A stretch of DNA of 64,000 bases, taken from positions 434,001 through 498,000 of the forward strand of contig JAFREQ010000044.1 in assembly GCA_025331565.1 (NCBI GenBank), written 5' to 3'. Position numbers and translations under genes: made by a program. Below are positions 35,444-46,452 of the stretch, piece after piece; position 1 is the first letter of the stretch, and each line of letters starts with the position of its first letter. The stretch comes from Holacanthus passer. Taxonomy: Eukaryota > Chordata > Actinopteri > Pomacanthidae. Below the pieces are notes generated by a model. That model was not told the DNA's origin. It did not search any database and saw nothing but the letters and a program-made list of their open reading frames with translations.

Positions 35444-38400
35444 TTACTTTATTTGTCCGTCAGTGTGATGGTCTCTTTGTAGCCTCTGACTGATCTGTCT
35501 TTCCAGCTCCACCAGTAGAGCCGGCAGCATGCTGTCCAGTAAGGTCAGTCCATCCCAGGAGCAGCGCAGACCTCTAATAAGGAAAGAAGAAGAAAAAAAA
35601 AAGACATTCAGACAAAAGTGTAGAGCTGCAACGACTCCTTGATTAACATTAAATGAATATTGATAATCAATTTATTAATTTTTCAAGTAAAAATGCCAAA
35701 CATTTCTGGTTCCAGCTTCTCAAATATCTTACTAAATATCTTGGGGTTTTAAAGTGCTGGTCAAGTAAAACAAGCTATTTGAATACATCACCTTGGCCTT
35801 TTTCCATATTTTCTGACACTTTATTAACCAAACAAATAATAAAATAATTGAGAAAATGATCGTTGCAGCCCTACACAAGTGACTAAGCTCTGTCTCGCAG
35901 ATGAAAATGTCAAACTTTTGAATTCAAGTGCTGTAAAATGATAGTCATAAGTCACCTGTCATCAAGAATCAGTCGCCCACTCTGTAGCAACTGTTGGACA
36001 TCTGTGCACGTGCCAAAGACTTCATTGAGGCCCAGCTGAGGGCTAAACAACTCCCAGTGCTGCAGAAAAATGCCACAAACAACATTATCATATTTCTCAA
36101 AATAGATTGAATACCGAACATCACCTTCACTGACAGAGAAGATTAGACAGAAACTATGCTGTACAGAATATTTTCCATTGCTGTGTTTCATGTTAGTATA
36201 AAGATTTTTACCTTGTGATTAATGCCCTCAGTCATTCTCATTCCCATCACCAACACCTCCTCCAACCTGCCAAATAAACATCTTTTATTGCAGAACTTCA
36301 GAGTGACTACGGTTTGATAATAACAAGGACAGAGTGAGTAAATGGACGAGTCTGATAATAGCTTTCACAAGGACAGAATGTTTGAAAGAACAAGCACATG
36401 TACAGCGAAGGCCAACACAAATGTTTCTCACACTGTGTTAAATTACAAGCTGTAGATTGGCTGAAACAAAACTGTTACATTTCACATAGGCTCAAATTTG
36501 TGGATGGCAGCTGCCCCCTCGTGTAAAAAAACGACAGCGTATACTCATCATCAAACACAAAACTACTGCCTGTAAGTGCAACAGCTCACAGTTCAAGATG
36601 GCTGAGTTGAATCCGCCTCCGTGTCCCATGTCCCCTCTGCTGGACTTCACGGATCCAGACGTCAGGCTCCAGAGTTTGGGTCCGGGCTTCCCGAACAACT
36701 CCCCCTTCCCCCAGGAGAACAAACCGCCCATGTGCTCCTGTCACACACAAAGAGTTAAAGCCAACTTTTTCACAAGGGCAACATTTCATCAATTGCTGCT
36801 ATCAGTTGAGTGAAATGATCACCTGGGCCGACACCGATGTACTGTCTTCCCTTCCAGTAGCTCATATTGTGATGACTCACTGCATTCTGTAAAACACAAA
36901 GTGAAGCGTTATTGTGTTGTCGTGACTTTTCCTCTCAGATGTGTTCATGAGGCCATTTGGTGCAAAACAGAGCAGACATCTGCCCTGTTGATGGAGTGTT
37001 TGTGAAGACATTTCACCAAAAACAAAACAGCAAAGCTGAGTCAGAATAGTCAGAATCTCTCAAAACTCTAAATAGCAGAACTTTTAACTGTTGCTCTATA
37101 ACCTAAAGAACACTGTTATTGATGTATATATAAAATATTAGTTTTCCTAAAACTATTTGAGAATTAAAGGATTTCACTCAAAACAACAAGAGCCATTAGT
37201 AATACTACCAACCCTGTGAGGCTGTACTTAACAGTGCTAACATGGTAATGCTTAGCATGTTTACCATCTTAGTCAGTCCACCACTTTGGTCAAGACTGAA
37301 ACATCTAAACAACAGTTGGATGGATTGCCATGAAATCTTGTACAAACATTCGTGATTGTCTGACATTCTCTTCCTCTAGCATCTAGGTTGACATTTGTCC
37401 TTTTGAGTGAGATGTCTTCACAACTATTGGATGGATTGCCATGAAATTTGGTCATCCCTTAACTTGCAGCACCATCATCAGGTCAGGTTTTTAATGCATC
37501 CAATTCTGCTTAATCACAAAACCCCACAAAACTCATGACATTCCCATCAGCTTCAGGTACTGAAATTCTTTCATCTTCATATCAATATGTTAAAAGTCAA
37601 TATAAGATGTTTTCCTTAGTGTGTTTTAAATGTTGTAATGCATTTTGTAATCCTTATATAAAGAACTTTGCCTTCATTATTTCAAAAGTTGAAAAGTCTG
37701 AACTGAGAAACTTGCATTTCCTGTAATCTTTATGAAAGAATCAATGTCTTCTAAGGAGGACAATCAGTCTTTCCTGCTGAGAACTTACATTTCTTGCAAA
37801 GTTCGACACCTCATACTGCAGAAAGCCATGTTGGTGTAGAGTCCTCCTGGCACACTGGTACATCTCTGCTGTCACCTCCTCAGAAGGCAGAGTCACCTCT
37901 CCTCCTGACACCTGTTTGAACAGCTGGGTGCCTCGCTCCAAGGTCAGCTGATACAGAGACACATGGTCATCACACACCCTCAACAGCTCAGACAACTCAT
38001 TCTCCCAGGATTCAACGCTCTGTTTGGGTCGTCCAAACATGACATCCACCGACACCCCCCCTGGGCACAGCCTCTTGGCCTCTTCAATGGTTTGCAAAGC
38101 CTGATGAGAACTGTGGTCTCTTCCCAGAATTTTCAAATCTTCATCCTGCAAAGACTGAAGGATTGAAAATGTGATAAGGAGCCTGTACAGTTCATAATCT
38201 GTTCTTCTGTGATAAGTCTTCTATAAATTACATATTCACCTGGACCCCGATGGAGAAACGGTTCACCCCAGCATGGTAGTAGTCTTCTAATTTTGACATT
38301 CCCACAGGAGTAGGGTTGACCTCGAGCGTGACCTCGGCCTTATCTGAGAGATTTACCCGTCTGGAAACAGTTTCCAGGACGGCACCAATGGTTGAAGGGT

Positions 38401-38978
38401 GAGCAAGGCTGGGAGTCCCACCACCAAAAAATACTGAGGTAATGCTGTGTGAAAATATTAAGTGTGGGTGAAAGCTGCAGGGGAAACTGGACTATTTCAT
38501 GTGGAAGATCTAACAAATCACCATACCAGGATACCTGACTGAGCTGCAGCAATGTCTCCGTCTCCCTCTGAAGACACTCAGTCATGATGTGGTCGTTGTC
38601 CTCTCTGGATATGTACTTGTTGAAGTTGCAGTAGGAGCATCTTCTGAGACAATAAGGCCACTGTGGAAGGAAGCAGCAAGGTCACTCTGACAGACAACTT
38701 TCCCAGACATGACACAGTACTCGCATTAGACTGAGAAACAGATCCAATTCAGTGCACGGTTATGCTTTCGCAGACGTGTCTCTGCATGGAAAATCTTTCA
38801 TCAGTCAAATGGACCAAAGCTGCCTCACGTGTATGTAGAGAGACGCCTGCTCGGAGAGATGTGGAGAGTCTGTCCATTTAAATACATCTTCAATTAATTC
38901 ATCAGCAGTAAAGTCAGAGAAGCAGCGCAGACCAGGACAGAGGACACGTCTGGCTGCATGAAACGTCTGTCTCATCAT
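35444..38978 (-). CDS. rsad1: Radical SAM domain-containing 1, mitochondrial (HemW-like)
   Basis: RSAD1 is the vertebrate HemW homologue, a mitochondrial radical-SAM protein related to coproporphyrinogen dehydrogenase and thought to bind or deliver heme. Nine exons read on the minus strand: 38978-38829, 38660-38527, 38444-38240, 38154-37789, 36886-36823, 36737-36590, 36266-36212, 36059-35956 and 35573-35444, fully in phase, giving 451 residues (human 442). A basic, hydroxyl-rich N-terminus ([19 protein letters not shown]) suits a mitochondrial presequence. The cluster motif CLRRCSYC has the three cysteines C54, C58 and C61; as in HemW, the third is followed by N rather than the F of Hem[35 protein letters not shown] and VGPGAHGRF follow. 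The HemW C-terminal domain ends the protein. The last codons contain AATAAA overlapping the stop region. A hAT-like element sits in the last intron. Confidence 0.93.
35621..35873. mobile_element. hAT-like miniature inverted-repeat element in rsad1 intron
   Basis: Terminal inverted repeats TAGAGCTGCAACGA (left) and, read inward, TAGGGCTGCAACGA (right) match at 13 of 14 positions. Flanking 8-base direct repeats CAAAAGTG and CACAAGTG (7 of 8) are as expected for hAT transposition. There is no coding capacity. The internal sequence is AT-rich with runs of AAT/ATT. Confidence 0.8.
37199..37500. repeat. Interspersed fish repeat in rsad1 intron
   Basis: Two related blocks containing TTGGATGGATTGCCATGAAA recur 110 bases apart, together with GTGAGGCTGTACTTA and ACCATCAGGTC-like stretches. 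This pattern is typical of an abundant transposon-derived repeat in percomorph genomes. The family name is uncertain. Confidence 0.6.
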
Positions 38979-40775
38979 TATGGTGACAGTATTTTTACAT
39001 CTGATTTAACCGTCTGTCCTGAATCCAGTTTGTCCTTCTCTTGAACACATTATAGTAGCGCCATTAAAAAGGTAAAAAATGTATTAAAGTTTTAATATCA
39101 ACAGCGTGGCTGAAGCCGTTTTGTCTGTTTGTGTCTCTTTAAGTCTCTTCCTGGTTGCTGTGACGTCACTTCAAACAGGAAATGCATAATATGATTTCCG
39201 CTTTTTATGTTATGACGTTTGACCACACGGGGGCACTGTTTTACCAGTGTTACCTATCAATAAGTACAATGGACAGTTTGTTATTGTATCATTTCAATAC
39301 AATTTTAATCACTATTTAGTCTAATTGTGCAAAATCACAAGTGTATGATTGGATAATAGGCTTATGTGAATCAATCCCTTTCTTTTGTTTCTTTTACATA
39401 CATGTATTTAATGTTTAATAACTTCTGATGTAAGCATCACAGAACCATCAATAATGGCTTAAATTTAAGATACTTGTGCCATTAAATGAAATGATTCATC
39501 TCCATGCAAATAAAGGACAATGAATACACATTTTTTTGTGGAAAAATAAAAAACACGCACCCACTAAAATATGAATAATAAAACTCATTCACACATTTTC
39601 TGGTTCCCACACTTCCTAATTACAGGTTGATGTGTAAAAGTATTAACAGTGTTATTAGTAAGCAGAGCACCTATGCATGTCTAACTTATCCAAAACATCT
39701 CCTAAATGGGTAAAATGTGTGTTTCAGTATTTAAAGAAGAGACGTTATTGAATGAATCGTGCAGGCCAAGATGCTCAATCGCTCTAATTCAGCCCTGTTT
39801 AGCTGCTATTATAGTTTGTGTGACCAGAAAGAATATCTTATGAAGAATAATTCAAAAACGTATGGTATCTCTTTAAAGTGCAAAAAAATGCAACAAGTGG
39901 ATGAACATCTGAAGGATTTATTTATTTATTTATTTTGGAATACAAATTATCAGCAGGTCTTTGTAAACACTTTTATTTGCTGTTGCAGTTACAGCACATA
40001 AAGAGATTAGTCTATATTTGGATATAAATTTGTGCTCTACTCACACAGGATCAAACGAATTTAATGAACTATTGATTTCCCACAGTCTGGTGGGCTGTTG
40101 CAGTGAGATAACTTTGTGGGGTCAGAGTGTTCATTTTAACAGAGACACAAAAAAAATCGACAGTGTTATAATATTTATAAAAAAACATTTGCTTCTCTCG
40201 TCATCATTTTGAGGATGAAGAGCAAATGTAGAGATAACTCAGCTCTTTTAGTGGACAAACAATTCTCCAAAGTCAGTGTTTGTCATATTCATGTATTCAT
40301 ATAATTACCTCTGATCAGCACTGATTAACACTGGAGAGTTTGTCACGATGACATTGTCTTTACAAATCACTTATATGATGTGTGTCTAATGTCTAATGCC
40401 AGTCAACATCCACCACAAAGAAAATGTAAAAATCCTCCTTTGCTCTCATCCTCTACAGTAACATACAAACTACAAAATTACAATACATAGTAATTTATTA
40501 AGTAATTTGAGTATTTCACTGAAAATGTCAATAAATGTGAATGTCCTCACTGCCAGCTTCCAACCCTGAGGACATTTTCCACTTAATATTAAATCTGGTC
40601 TGCAATTACCTAATCAGCAGAGAGAGAGAGAGAGAGAGACAGAGCGAGAGAGAGAGAGAGACAGAGCGAGAGAGATAGGGATGTATTTTCATTGAATACA
40701 CACAACAGTTATGGTGATGAGTTCAGTCCAGGGTGAACTTTGTGATAAAAGAGTGCTGTGCTGTAAATCAGCCTA
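38979..40775. other. rsad1 to GIMAP-like gene intergenic region
   Basis: The first 200 bases are the rsad1 promoter flank. The rest is AT-rich without recognised genes, apart from the purine microsatellite at 40620-40676 just before the GIMAP-like gene. Confidence 0.5.
40620..40676. repeat. (AG)n compound microsatellite
   Basis: AG repeats interrupted by ACAGAGCG units that themselves recur about 20 bases apart. It lies about 100-150 bases upstream of the first codon of the GIMAP-like gene. Confidence 0.9.
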
Positions 40776-42160
40776 ATGGATAAGAGGAAGAAAGGTAAGC
40801 TCACTGATTTAATACCTGTAAATATGGGGTAAAGAAATATGACGTGGAAATGACTACTCTGCTTTACTTTTACTCACTCTTAGTGTCATGCTGTAGTGTT
40901 AGCGAGGATGGTTAATTTACTTTAAAGGGAGTCATTTTTCATTGACTGGGTATATTATTTTGTTAGCCTCTTGTACGACCTATTACATGTGAGTTTGATG
41001 CACTTAAAAGATAAAGATTCTATTGCCCGAAAATGGAAAATCCTGACAACAAATGAGAACAAATGCACATTCCTTTTTTGCATTTACATGGTGTTACTTC
41101 TTTCTTAAATTCAACTGAACCTCACTTTTTCACAGGATCTACTACAGAATTAAGGCTCATGGTTGTCGGCAGCAGTGGACCTTCGCAATTACTCCTAACA
41201 AATGCCATTCTTGGGAGGGAAGTGTTTTCTAAGGATATCGCCAGCATTTCTGAAAGCAGGAAGAACATTGGTGAGCTGTCTGGTAGACGAGTGACTGTGA
41301 TCAACGGACCAAACATCTATGACAAGGATATATCTCAAGCCAAGAGGAAGATGGAGCTGAGAAGGTCTAAGTGCTTATGCATTCCTGGTCCTCATGCCTT
41401 TCTCGTTGCCTACGACATGGAGAAAATCTCCCTGAATGATATGAGTACCCCCATGCTGATGAGGGAACGCTTTGGAAGACACTGTCTGAGGCACTGCATG
41501 GTCCTCCTGGCCTATGAAGGAAATGTGGAGGGAGCTACCCTGGAAAACAGGGTGTTGAAGACCAACTGGCACCTGAGAGATCTGATCGATAAGTACGGCG
41601 GTCGCTTCCACGTTTTCAGCAAGAACTGGAGGGATCGCAGCCAGGACCGAGTGCTGCTGCAGAAGATAGAGCGGATGGTGGCTTCTGTGGGAGGGGGCTA
41701 CTTCTCCAGCAGAACTTTCCAGAAGGCAGAAGGCAGCGTGAAGAAGGAGGAAAAGAGGCTCAGGAAGCAGAGGGCGACGGAGATAAAGAAGGCGTGGACC
41801 GACATGGAAAAGCAATGCATAACAGAGGAGTCGTATCAACAGAAGGATGTCTACACCTCCAGTCTCAGCGCAGAAATCAGAGCCAAGGCGGAGATGGACA
41901 ACGGATGGCTCAGGACTTCCCTGGCCAGAGGACTGGGGACGGGTGTGGTTGTGGGAGCTGTCATGGGTGCACTGTTTGGGTCCATAGAGGGGCCTGGAGG
42001 GATGGTTCTTTATGGGATCATAGGTGGAGCAGTAGGTGGGTCGGCAGGAGGAACAGCCCAGGTGGCTATAGAGCACATGGAGGACAGAGTGGCCCCTCCA
42101 GCCAGACTCAACTTTAACTCAATCTTCATCAATCGCTTCTTTGCAACTCCTCGCCCATGA
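40776..42160 (+). CDS. GIMAP/AIG1-like protein without GTP-binding motifs (predicted pseudo-GTPase)
   Basis: GIMAPs are septin-related GTPases of immune cells. Two exons (40776-40794 and 41136-42160) join in phase 1 to give 347 residues; the tiny first exon encodes MDKRKK. The AIG1 fold is recognisable from LRLMVVG, TNAILGREVF, the conserved PGPHAFLV (GIMAP PGPHAILL), RHCMVLLAYEG and GGGYFSSRTFQKAE, in the right order and spacing. Every nucleotide motif is altered. The P-loop position reads GSSGPSQL, with no GK[ST]; the switch II DTPG position reads NGPN; the G4 position has AYEG. A lysine/arginine-rich helix follows, then a 44-residue glycine-zipper stretch (about 274-317, GAVMGALFGS, GIIGGAVGGSAGG) that could insert in membranes, and a 30-residue tail. 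There is no premature stop, and a poly(A) signal lies at 42393-42398, so it looks like a functional gene. Confidence 0.8.
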
Positions 42161-43502
42161 CAGCACAGAACTGACTCATAATCTGCCTTTCAGGATTAAA
42201 GTAAATAGAAAAAACTTTATATCATGTGATCTTTGCATCTAAATGTTACTTATGTAGCTTTCAGACTGATACCAAATTAAATGAGGAAATGTACAAATCT
42301 GTACAAACTTGACTTGTTCTGTACTATGCTACTGTTTTGGCCCAGAACAGCTTAAATCTCATGCCTGATTCAAACTGTGAATCTGTATTTTGAATAAACA
42401 CAGCTGTGCAACATTTCCTGGTGTCTTGCTGCAGGTTAGTTGAAGTGTAGCTCAGATAACATGCAGGGTGGAGTCTCAACTGAGAGCTCCATTGTCAAAA
42501 GCACTGCCCCTTTCTTCAACAACACACACCTAAGTGCACCTGTCGAGTGTACACCATTTGAAGTATCTATGTTTTATTACCTGAATCTGTGAATAGAAGT
42601 AGTGTAGACTGACTGCAGTGTCATCTGGACGACTCACATTGGTAAGACCACACTTGATTCAGTAAATGTTTTAACATTTGTTTCTGTTTCATTTTTGGAA
42701 AAGCCACTTATAGACAGAAATCAGACTCGTGAATCATTAACGAACGTGTTGTGTAATCCAAGAGTGTGAATGTCAGAGGACAACAGAGTCAGGACAAAAC
42801 TCAGGCACAAAAATGACATTAAGATTTCAGTAGTTGCTGCTTTGTGTTGAGTTACTTGCTGTAACTCTCTGATGACCTAACAGACTATTTGGTTGCTACC
42901 TGTTTGACTACATACTTCACGTCACTTCTTTTACTTGGCTGCTTCCGTTGCTTGTTATTAAAATCTGTCCTTGATTGCAGCAAAATTCCTTTTAACTGTG
43001 ACAATGACAAGAAGAAGAAAGACACTGTGGTGGGAAATAATCTGGCCGGGCTTCAGTTTGAGAAGCCCGAATGTTACTTCAGTGGATTAAAAAAGAATCC
43101 TGTCCTTTGTGTATCATTATATAATATGAGAGGAATGGCATCCTGCTCAAGAACATGACGTCCCTGAGAGTCTGAGTGCTGCACAGCTGAGCAGGAAACT
43201 TTTGTCTTTTTACTATTCAGTATTACGTATTTACTTCAACTCATTGCTGAAGACTCAATATTTGATTTGATTTTACAATATACTTAACAAAACAACACAT
43301 ATTTCAAATGTAGCTTTAGAAGACACTCATGTAACAATATGTTCTCATACACAGTACAGTGGTAGAAAATAACAAGTACATTTACTGTACTTGAGGCACG
43401 TAGTTGTAATTTAGAGTTTTTCCATTTTATGCTACTTTATACTCTCCTGCATGTCAGAGAGATGTGTATTTAAAAATTAATGATAAACTTTGACATTGTT
43501 AA

Positions 43503-43673
43503 CCCTTTATAGGGCAAGTGACCATATTTGGTAATTTCCACACAGTTTACATACTGAAAAAATTGTAAAAAAAAAAAAAAAATACAGAAATAAACTTTTG
43601 TTATGTCCTCCAATAACGCTGTAAGGTTGAATTCTTGAATTTCAAAGTATTTTAATGAGTGCCCTATAAAGGG
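43503..43673. mobile_element. piggyBac-type miniature element with TTAA target sites
   Basis: A 171-base element with perfect 14-base terminal inverted repeats CCCTTTATAGGGCA and TGCCCTATAAAGGG is flanked on both sides by TTAA (43499-43502 and 43674-43677). A CCC start and TTAA duplication are the hallmarks of piggyBac-superfamily transposition. It has no coding capacity and contains an A-run of about 16. Confidence 0.85.
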
Positions 43674-43685
43674 TTAAAGATTAAA

Positions 43686-43921
43686 CCCTTGGTTTCCAAC
43701 CTTTATGGCTTGTAATCCCTCAGTAAAAAGACAGTGTCTGCTTGGATTCAGAAGTCAGCAGTATGAGTTGTTTCCGCCAAAGAAACATTTCCCTTCTAAA
43801 CTGTTAAATTTGCATATCAGAATTTTTTTTCTTCTTTCTTACTCCGTTAATCATCTTGCAATCTCTCTGATGTATCTTGTGGCCCTTTAGACGGGTTGAA
43901 CCCCCATGCTGGGAACCATTG
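43686..43921. mobile_element. Second inserted inverted-repeat element
   Basis: The left end CCTTGGTTTCCAACC and the right end GCTGGGAACCATTGG (read inward CCAATGGTTCCCAGC) form imperfect terminal inverted repeats. The element begins some ten bases after the piggyBac-type insertion. It is non-coding, and no clear target-site duplication was found. Confidence 0.55.
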
Positions 43922-44386
43922 GACTAAACTACTTACCTGTGTAGAAACTATTTATAACCAGCTCCACCCTGAATGGCAAACAAGAAAATGATGCTTACAC
44001 ATAGATCTAATGTCATAAAAATAATGTCAATATATCTGTCATAAGGACCATTTTACTTTACTGTTTATACTTTACATTTGCTGATACTTTTGCACTTTTC
44101 TCAAATAGGATTTTGATTGCAGGTTTCCTACCTGTATCAGAATATTTTTATAATAATATATTGTATATATGTATACGAGTACTTCTTCCACCACTCATGT
44201 ATGTGCTCAGTAATAAATATACAAATACTGCATTTTCAAACTGATACTACATCAGTATCAGCTTTATGATGTTGAAGCTCTTTTCTATTACATTACACTC
44301 AAGCTCAAGCTCAGCCACAGAGGTTTTTGAATAAAACAATAACAGAAAGCTCTTTCAAACTTTCCTGACATTTTCATTTTCAGAGC

Positions 44387-46452
44387 ATGGCCTCTACAAT
44401 TAGCCTCCTCCCAGAGAAGCACTTCTTGTGCTCTCTGTGCAGAGACATCTTCTCCAGCCCGGTGACCATACCATGTGGACACAGCTTCTGCTTGTCCTGT
44501 CTCTCTCACTACTGGTCACGACACCAGTCCAGATACTGCCCCCACTGTAAGAGAGTGTTTACTGACAGGCCTGACCTCAGTGTCAACCGCATACTGGCAG
44601 ACGTCTCAGACAACTACAGGAAGACCCGACCACAGAAACCCCCTGATGAGGAAATAGTACGTTATTGCATTTCTCAATTATCTTATCATTGGTGACATCA
44701 TCTGATAATTAATAAATCTAGAATATTTGTGTATGATTATGTTTCTGTCGCAGGTTGTAGATGTTGAGCAAATGATTCAAGAAAGGCTGCAGAAGATAGA
44801 AAGATTGAAATATTCCCTTGAACTCCAAAAGGTGCGTTGCAACCCTTTTGGCATCATTAAAATCTTTTTTTCAATGCATACTGTTGAATGACGATGCATG
44901 ATGATGTCCAATCAGAACTCTTACCTGAAGGAGGTGCGAGAGAGCCAGAAGGTTTTCTCCGCCCTGGTGAATGCTATGGAGAAGAGTCACAAAGCGGTCA
45001 TTGCAGCAATTGAGGACAGACAGGGAGAGGAGGAGAGAAGAGTGGAAGCACTGGTGGAAGAAATCCAACAGGAGATCCAGGAACTGAGGAAGGAGACCAA
45101 TGATGCTGATCTTCAGATTCCTCTAAACAGTGATCAAAATGATGACAAGAAGCAAGTTACTGCGGTATGCACTGTTACTTTCTGCAGATAACATCATGAT
45201 GATGGTGACCACCGGTTAAATGTCTTTGCTTATGTCATGCAGAACATTGTTTCCACGACGTGTCCCTCTCAGATGAAGGACTGGTCCAAAGTTAGCATTG
45301 AAACTGACCCTTGTATTGGGGTCACCAGACGAGCTCTGTCGGACATGATGGATAAGATAAAGGCAGAAGTCAACAGGCTCTCCAAATGTGGTGAGGAAAG
45401 CAGCTTTTATCTTTTATTTAAATCTGCATCCTACAATAAATTCAATGATGGTCACATTTCTTTTTCCTGTGACTCTTCTTTGACAGAACTGAAGAGAATA
45501 GAGAAATACACAGGTAAGGCTTTGTCGACACAAATATAAGGGGAGGTCACAAAAGGTGGAAAGATTATGTTTTTTTTATTTTCTTTTTAGATTCTTTGGA
45601 GGATTTTTTAACAACCCAAATTATGTTTAAGCATTCCCTCTTTAAAAAGGGTAAACGTGTCATATAAATTAGGCCTACTGTACATCATGATTGAAATTCA
45701 GCCTTTTGTTATGTTTGATATTAAGTTGGAAATTGGTAATTCCTATTATGCAAAATAAGTATTCATAAATATTTACATAAATACTAAAATACTAAACTAT
45801 ATTTTCTAGTAAATTCAATTATATTGTTTTATTTAATGGTGGAATGAGTTCCATGAGGTCCATGTTGTTTGGCCTAGTCTTGACCTTTTCTCCTCCCTCT
45901 CTCTTAGTGGATGTCAATCTGAGTGCTAAGACAGCCCACCCCTCCCTCTCTGTCTCAGATGACAGACAACAGGTGAGACACACAGACAAGCTTCAGGAGG
46001 TACCAGATCACCCCAAGCGCTTCGACCGTGTGACAAACGCACTGGCCAAAGAAAGCTTCAGCAGTGGGAGGAGCTACTGGGAAGTGGAGGTTGGGGAGAA
46101 GATCGAGTGGAGCCTGGGTGTTGTCCGACAGTCCATAAACAGGAAGGGCAAATTCACTGTGTGCCCTGCAAATGGTTTCTGGACTTTGAACCTGAAGGCT
46201 GGAGGCCAGTACATTGCCAACACCTCTCCCGTCACCCTGTTGGCTCCAGAGCAGAGACCCAGGAAGGTGGGCGTGTTTCTGGACTACACAGAGGGCCGCG
46301 TGTCCTTCTACTGCGCAGAATCTGGAGTCCACATCCACACCTTCATGGACACATTTACTGACAAGCTTAATCCATTCTTCAATCCTGGTCGTCTGCATGG
46401 CGGCAAAAATGCCGCTCCCCTAATCATCTGTTCTAGTTTCTGCAGCATCTGA
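44387..46452 (+). CDS. RING-coiled-coil-B30.2 E3 ubiquitin ligase (TRIM-like, no B-box)
   Basis: A probable E3 ubiquitin ligase of the TRIM class. Six coding exons (44387-44656, 44754-44831, 44916-45164, 45243-45390, 45487-45513, 45908-46452), all in phase, give 438 residues. The C3HC4 RING is at 15-54 (C15, C18, C30, H32, C35, C38, C51, C54). A long charged coiled coil fills about 91-200 (QKIERLKYSLELQK, AAIEDRQGEEERRVEALVEE). The PRY-SPRY (B30.2) domain spans 258-438 with RFDRVTNALA, SFSSGRSYWEVEVG, WSLGVVR and GVFLDYTEGRVSFY. The 23-, 26- and 9-residue exon pattern is typical of TRIM genes. No B-box cysteine/histidine pattern lies between RING and coiled coil, where exon 1 passes straight into helix; the same layout occurs in RNF135. 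The RING start resembles fish bloodthirsty/TRIM39-like proteins. The acceptor 3 bases before ATG implies a 5' UTR exon. Confidence 0.9.

Larger units (their letters stand above)
43357..44195. mobile_element. Interrupted fish inverted-repeat element (CAGTGGTGGAA type)
   Basis: The left end CAGTGGTAGAAAATAACAAG and the right end TACTTCTTCCACCACT are inverse-complementary-like termini of a very common fish element (consensus near AGTGGTGGAAAGTAAC, with TATGCTACTTTATAC inside). Two other insertions (43503-43673 and about 43686-43921) split it. Confidence 0.65.
42161..44386. other. Region between GIMAP-like and TRIM-like genes, rich in nested repeats
   Basis: After the GIMAP-like poly(A) signal (42393-42398) comes unremarkable sequence, with open frame 42889-43158 lacking similarity. 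From 43357 to 44195 a repeat element is interrupted by two further insertions listed separately. The last 190 bases may hold a 5' UTR intron of the TRIM-like gene, given the acceptor TTTTCAG|AGCATGG. Confidence 0.55.

Noticed and set aside
36598..36813. Plus-strand open frame of 71 codons over an rsad1 exon
   Set aside because: It is the antisense shadow of the rsad1 exon at 36590-36737.
38527..38540. Donor CAG|GTATCC in rsad1 exon 2, which looks like a U12 donor
   Set aside because: Using it breaks the phase with the next exon. The donor TG|GTATGG 8 bases further, paired with the acceptor before CATTACC, restores a same-length match to human RSAD1.
41375..42076. Long minus-strand open frame (233 codons) opposite the GIMAP-like gene
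   Set aside because: It lies wholly opposite the coding exon, shows no domain or splice context, and reads as a chance antisense frame in GC-richer coding DNA.
42889..43158. Open frame of 89 codons between the GIMAP-like and TRIM-like genes
   Set aside because: There is no recognisable domain, splice or promoter context, and the length is within chance for AT-rich sequence.
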